Of a stretch of DNA of 29,093 nucleotides, positions 28,442 through 29,093 are shown piece by piece (positions within the stretch are counted from its first letter, which is position 1; every line of letters starts with the position of its first letter). The notes below the pieces were generated by a model. It was not told the DNA's origin. It saw only the letters and a program-made list of their open reading frames with translations, and did not search any database. The position numbers were made by a program, and so were the translations under genes. Source of the stretch: a virus; the IMG/VR virus record IMGVR_UViG_3300031227_000285, positions 1 through 29,093 of that record, one strand, 5' to 3'.

Positions 28442-28875
28442 TATAAAATCCTCGAATAAAGCCACGCGGTCGATTTGTCGGGATTGTACCCCATCATCCC
28501 GTCCGGAGTTTCACACTTAAAGCCGAAGAACTTTACAAACTTCTTGCCGACCTCATCGCTGATAGTCGCGTGAAATCTGCGAACCCCAAACCGCTTTCCC
28601 TGTTCTTCTAAAAATCTTTTTACATTTCTTATCACTGAAATAGTCCTGTCTGTTCTAATTAAACTGAACCAAACCTCACAAACACCATCCCATAGAATAG
28701 ACGCTCCGAAACACGCTATCCTTCCGTCCTCGTCTTCAAGTACCCAGGCCGGGCCTCTACCCTGGTCAAAAAAGTCGTAAAAAACTTCCCGAAGCCATTC
28801 GTGTTCAAGCACCAGAAAGGGGATGTCCGAAATAACCATTTCTCGTGTTGTAGGTTTAGTTATTTCTTTAATCAT
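28441..28875 (-). CDS. gp13-like GNAT-fold virion protein
   Basis: 144 residues from MIKEITKPTTREMVISD; GAGG at six bases favours this ATG. EVFYDFFDQGRGPAWVLEDEDGR, CFGASILWDGVCEVWFSLIR and RRFHATISDEVGKKFVKFFGF make the strand-helix order of a GNAT acetyltransferase, and this is the family of T7 gp13 (PF11090), an internal core protein with a degenerate transferase fold. It helps build the ejection core or is lost before maturation. The stop overlaps the gp14-like start by one base. Confidence 0.82.
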   Translation of the reverse strand: MIKEITKPTTREMVISDIPFLVLEHEWLREVFYDFFDQGRGPAWVLEDEDGRIACFGASILWDGVCEVWFSLIRTDRTISVIRNVKRFLEEQGKRFGVRRFHATISDEVGKKFVKFFGFKCETPDGMMGYNPDKSTAWLYSRIL

Positions 28876-29093
28876 CGCTAACCTCAACTTTAGTTTGCAC
28901 TGCCGTTATATTGAAAGGGAAAGGATCTTCCTGTACGAACTTAATCTGAACCTCGTCAGACCAACCACCGTCCACCTCTAATCGTATCAGTCCGGTATAA
29001 GGATCATTTGAACCGTTAGTCGTATCTGGCCACTCCGAGAACATAATATCGTACATCGTCGGTTCGGTAAATTGTTCTTTTAAGCCGTATTTT
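28868..29093 (-). CDS. partial gene, C-terminal end of a tail protein (gp12-like)
   Basis: The frame is open to the right edge (KYGLKEQFTEPTMYDIMFSE...), so the in-window ATG is not the true start. Only about 75 residues are visible, rich in beta strands (GLIRLEVDGGWSDEVQIKFV, EDPFPFNITAVQTKVEV), ending SDD. A beta-rich end with a PFPFNITAV-type strand just before gp13-like is where T7-like phages encode tail tubular protein B (gp12). Identification rests on position and fold type. Confidence 0.6.
   Translation of the reverse strand, partial: KYGLKEQFTEPTMYDIMFSEWPDTTNGSNDPYTGLIRLEVDGGWSDEVQIKFVQEDPFPFNITAVQTKVEVSDD

Noticed and set aside
1-29093. CRISPR arrays, reverse transcriptase/DGR, integrase, transposase, toxin-antitoxin pairs
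   Set aside because: Looked for and not seen; the direct repeats present are coding or leader duplications without regular spacers.

Overview
The window is part of the genome of a tailed, podovirus-type phage or prophage, probably of a Gram-negative bacterium. A short-tail ejection apparatus is encoded on the minus strand in T7-like order: the end of a gp12-like tail protein, a gp13-like GNAT-fold protein, a gp14-like protein, a gp15-like protein and a giant gp16-like protein. The same strand carries a head-tail connector-type portal and both terminase subunits. No host chromosomal genes, rRNA, complete tRNA, integrase, insertion sequence or CRISPR array were seen. No phage RNA polymerase was seen either, and the promoters found are of the host sigma-70 type, so the early region is lambda-like rather than T7-like.

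Layout. Positions 1-5673 (minus) hold the first part of the late operon. In transcription order it runs: 57-aa start gene, small terminase, mini-ORF, GIY-YIG/T5orf172 protein, large terminase, four tiny genes, portal, three tiny genes, then a partial gene leaving the left edge. Positions 5674-5836 form a divergent control region with a minus-strand late promoter and a plus-strand early promoter. Positions 5837-20059 (plus) are a long, tightly packed early/middle region. It has a Dam-like methylase, a second control region (7165-7361), a recombination cassette (coiled-coil protein, YqaJ exonuclease, ERF annealing protein, NinB-like protein), a YopX-like gene and a replication protein. A control locus follows at 14150-14934: promoter, candidate attenuator, XRE repressor and a gene-free structured stretch. 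After it come RusA, a permuted NlpC/P60-like protein, many small genes and a second methylase. Positions 20126-29093 (minus) hold the last part of the late operon and run off the right edge. Capsid, scaffold and tail-tube genes are expected between the right and left edges if the genome is circular or circularly permuted.

How it fits together. Early genes make recombination functions (resection by YqaJ, annealing by ERF, junction cleavage by RusA), replication and DNA-methylation functions. The late operon makes packaging, portal and injectosome proteins plus a holin-like protein. Control probably rests on the XRE protein and on a shared promoter design: TTGACT, 16 bases, -10, with a TG extension in three of four.

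Most unusual content: (1) a gene-free stretch after the XRE gene (14644-14934) with strong and mutually exclusive RNA helices; (2) a promoter, leader and terminator/antiterminator arrangement in front of the XRE gene; (3) signs of gene turnover, including duplicated start/end modules, a zinc-ribbon gene flanked by repeats at its own start and stop, a 12-codon stub that looks like the beginning of a replication protein, and a one-base frameshift in a Cys-pair gene; (4) a 1967-residue ejected protein with an embedded ParB-like domain.
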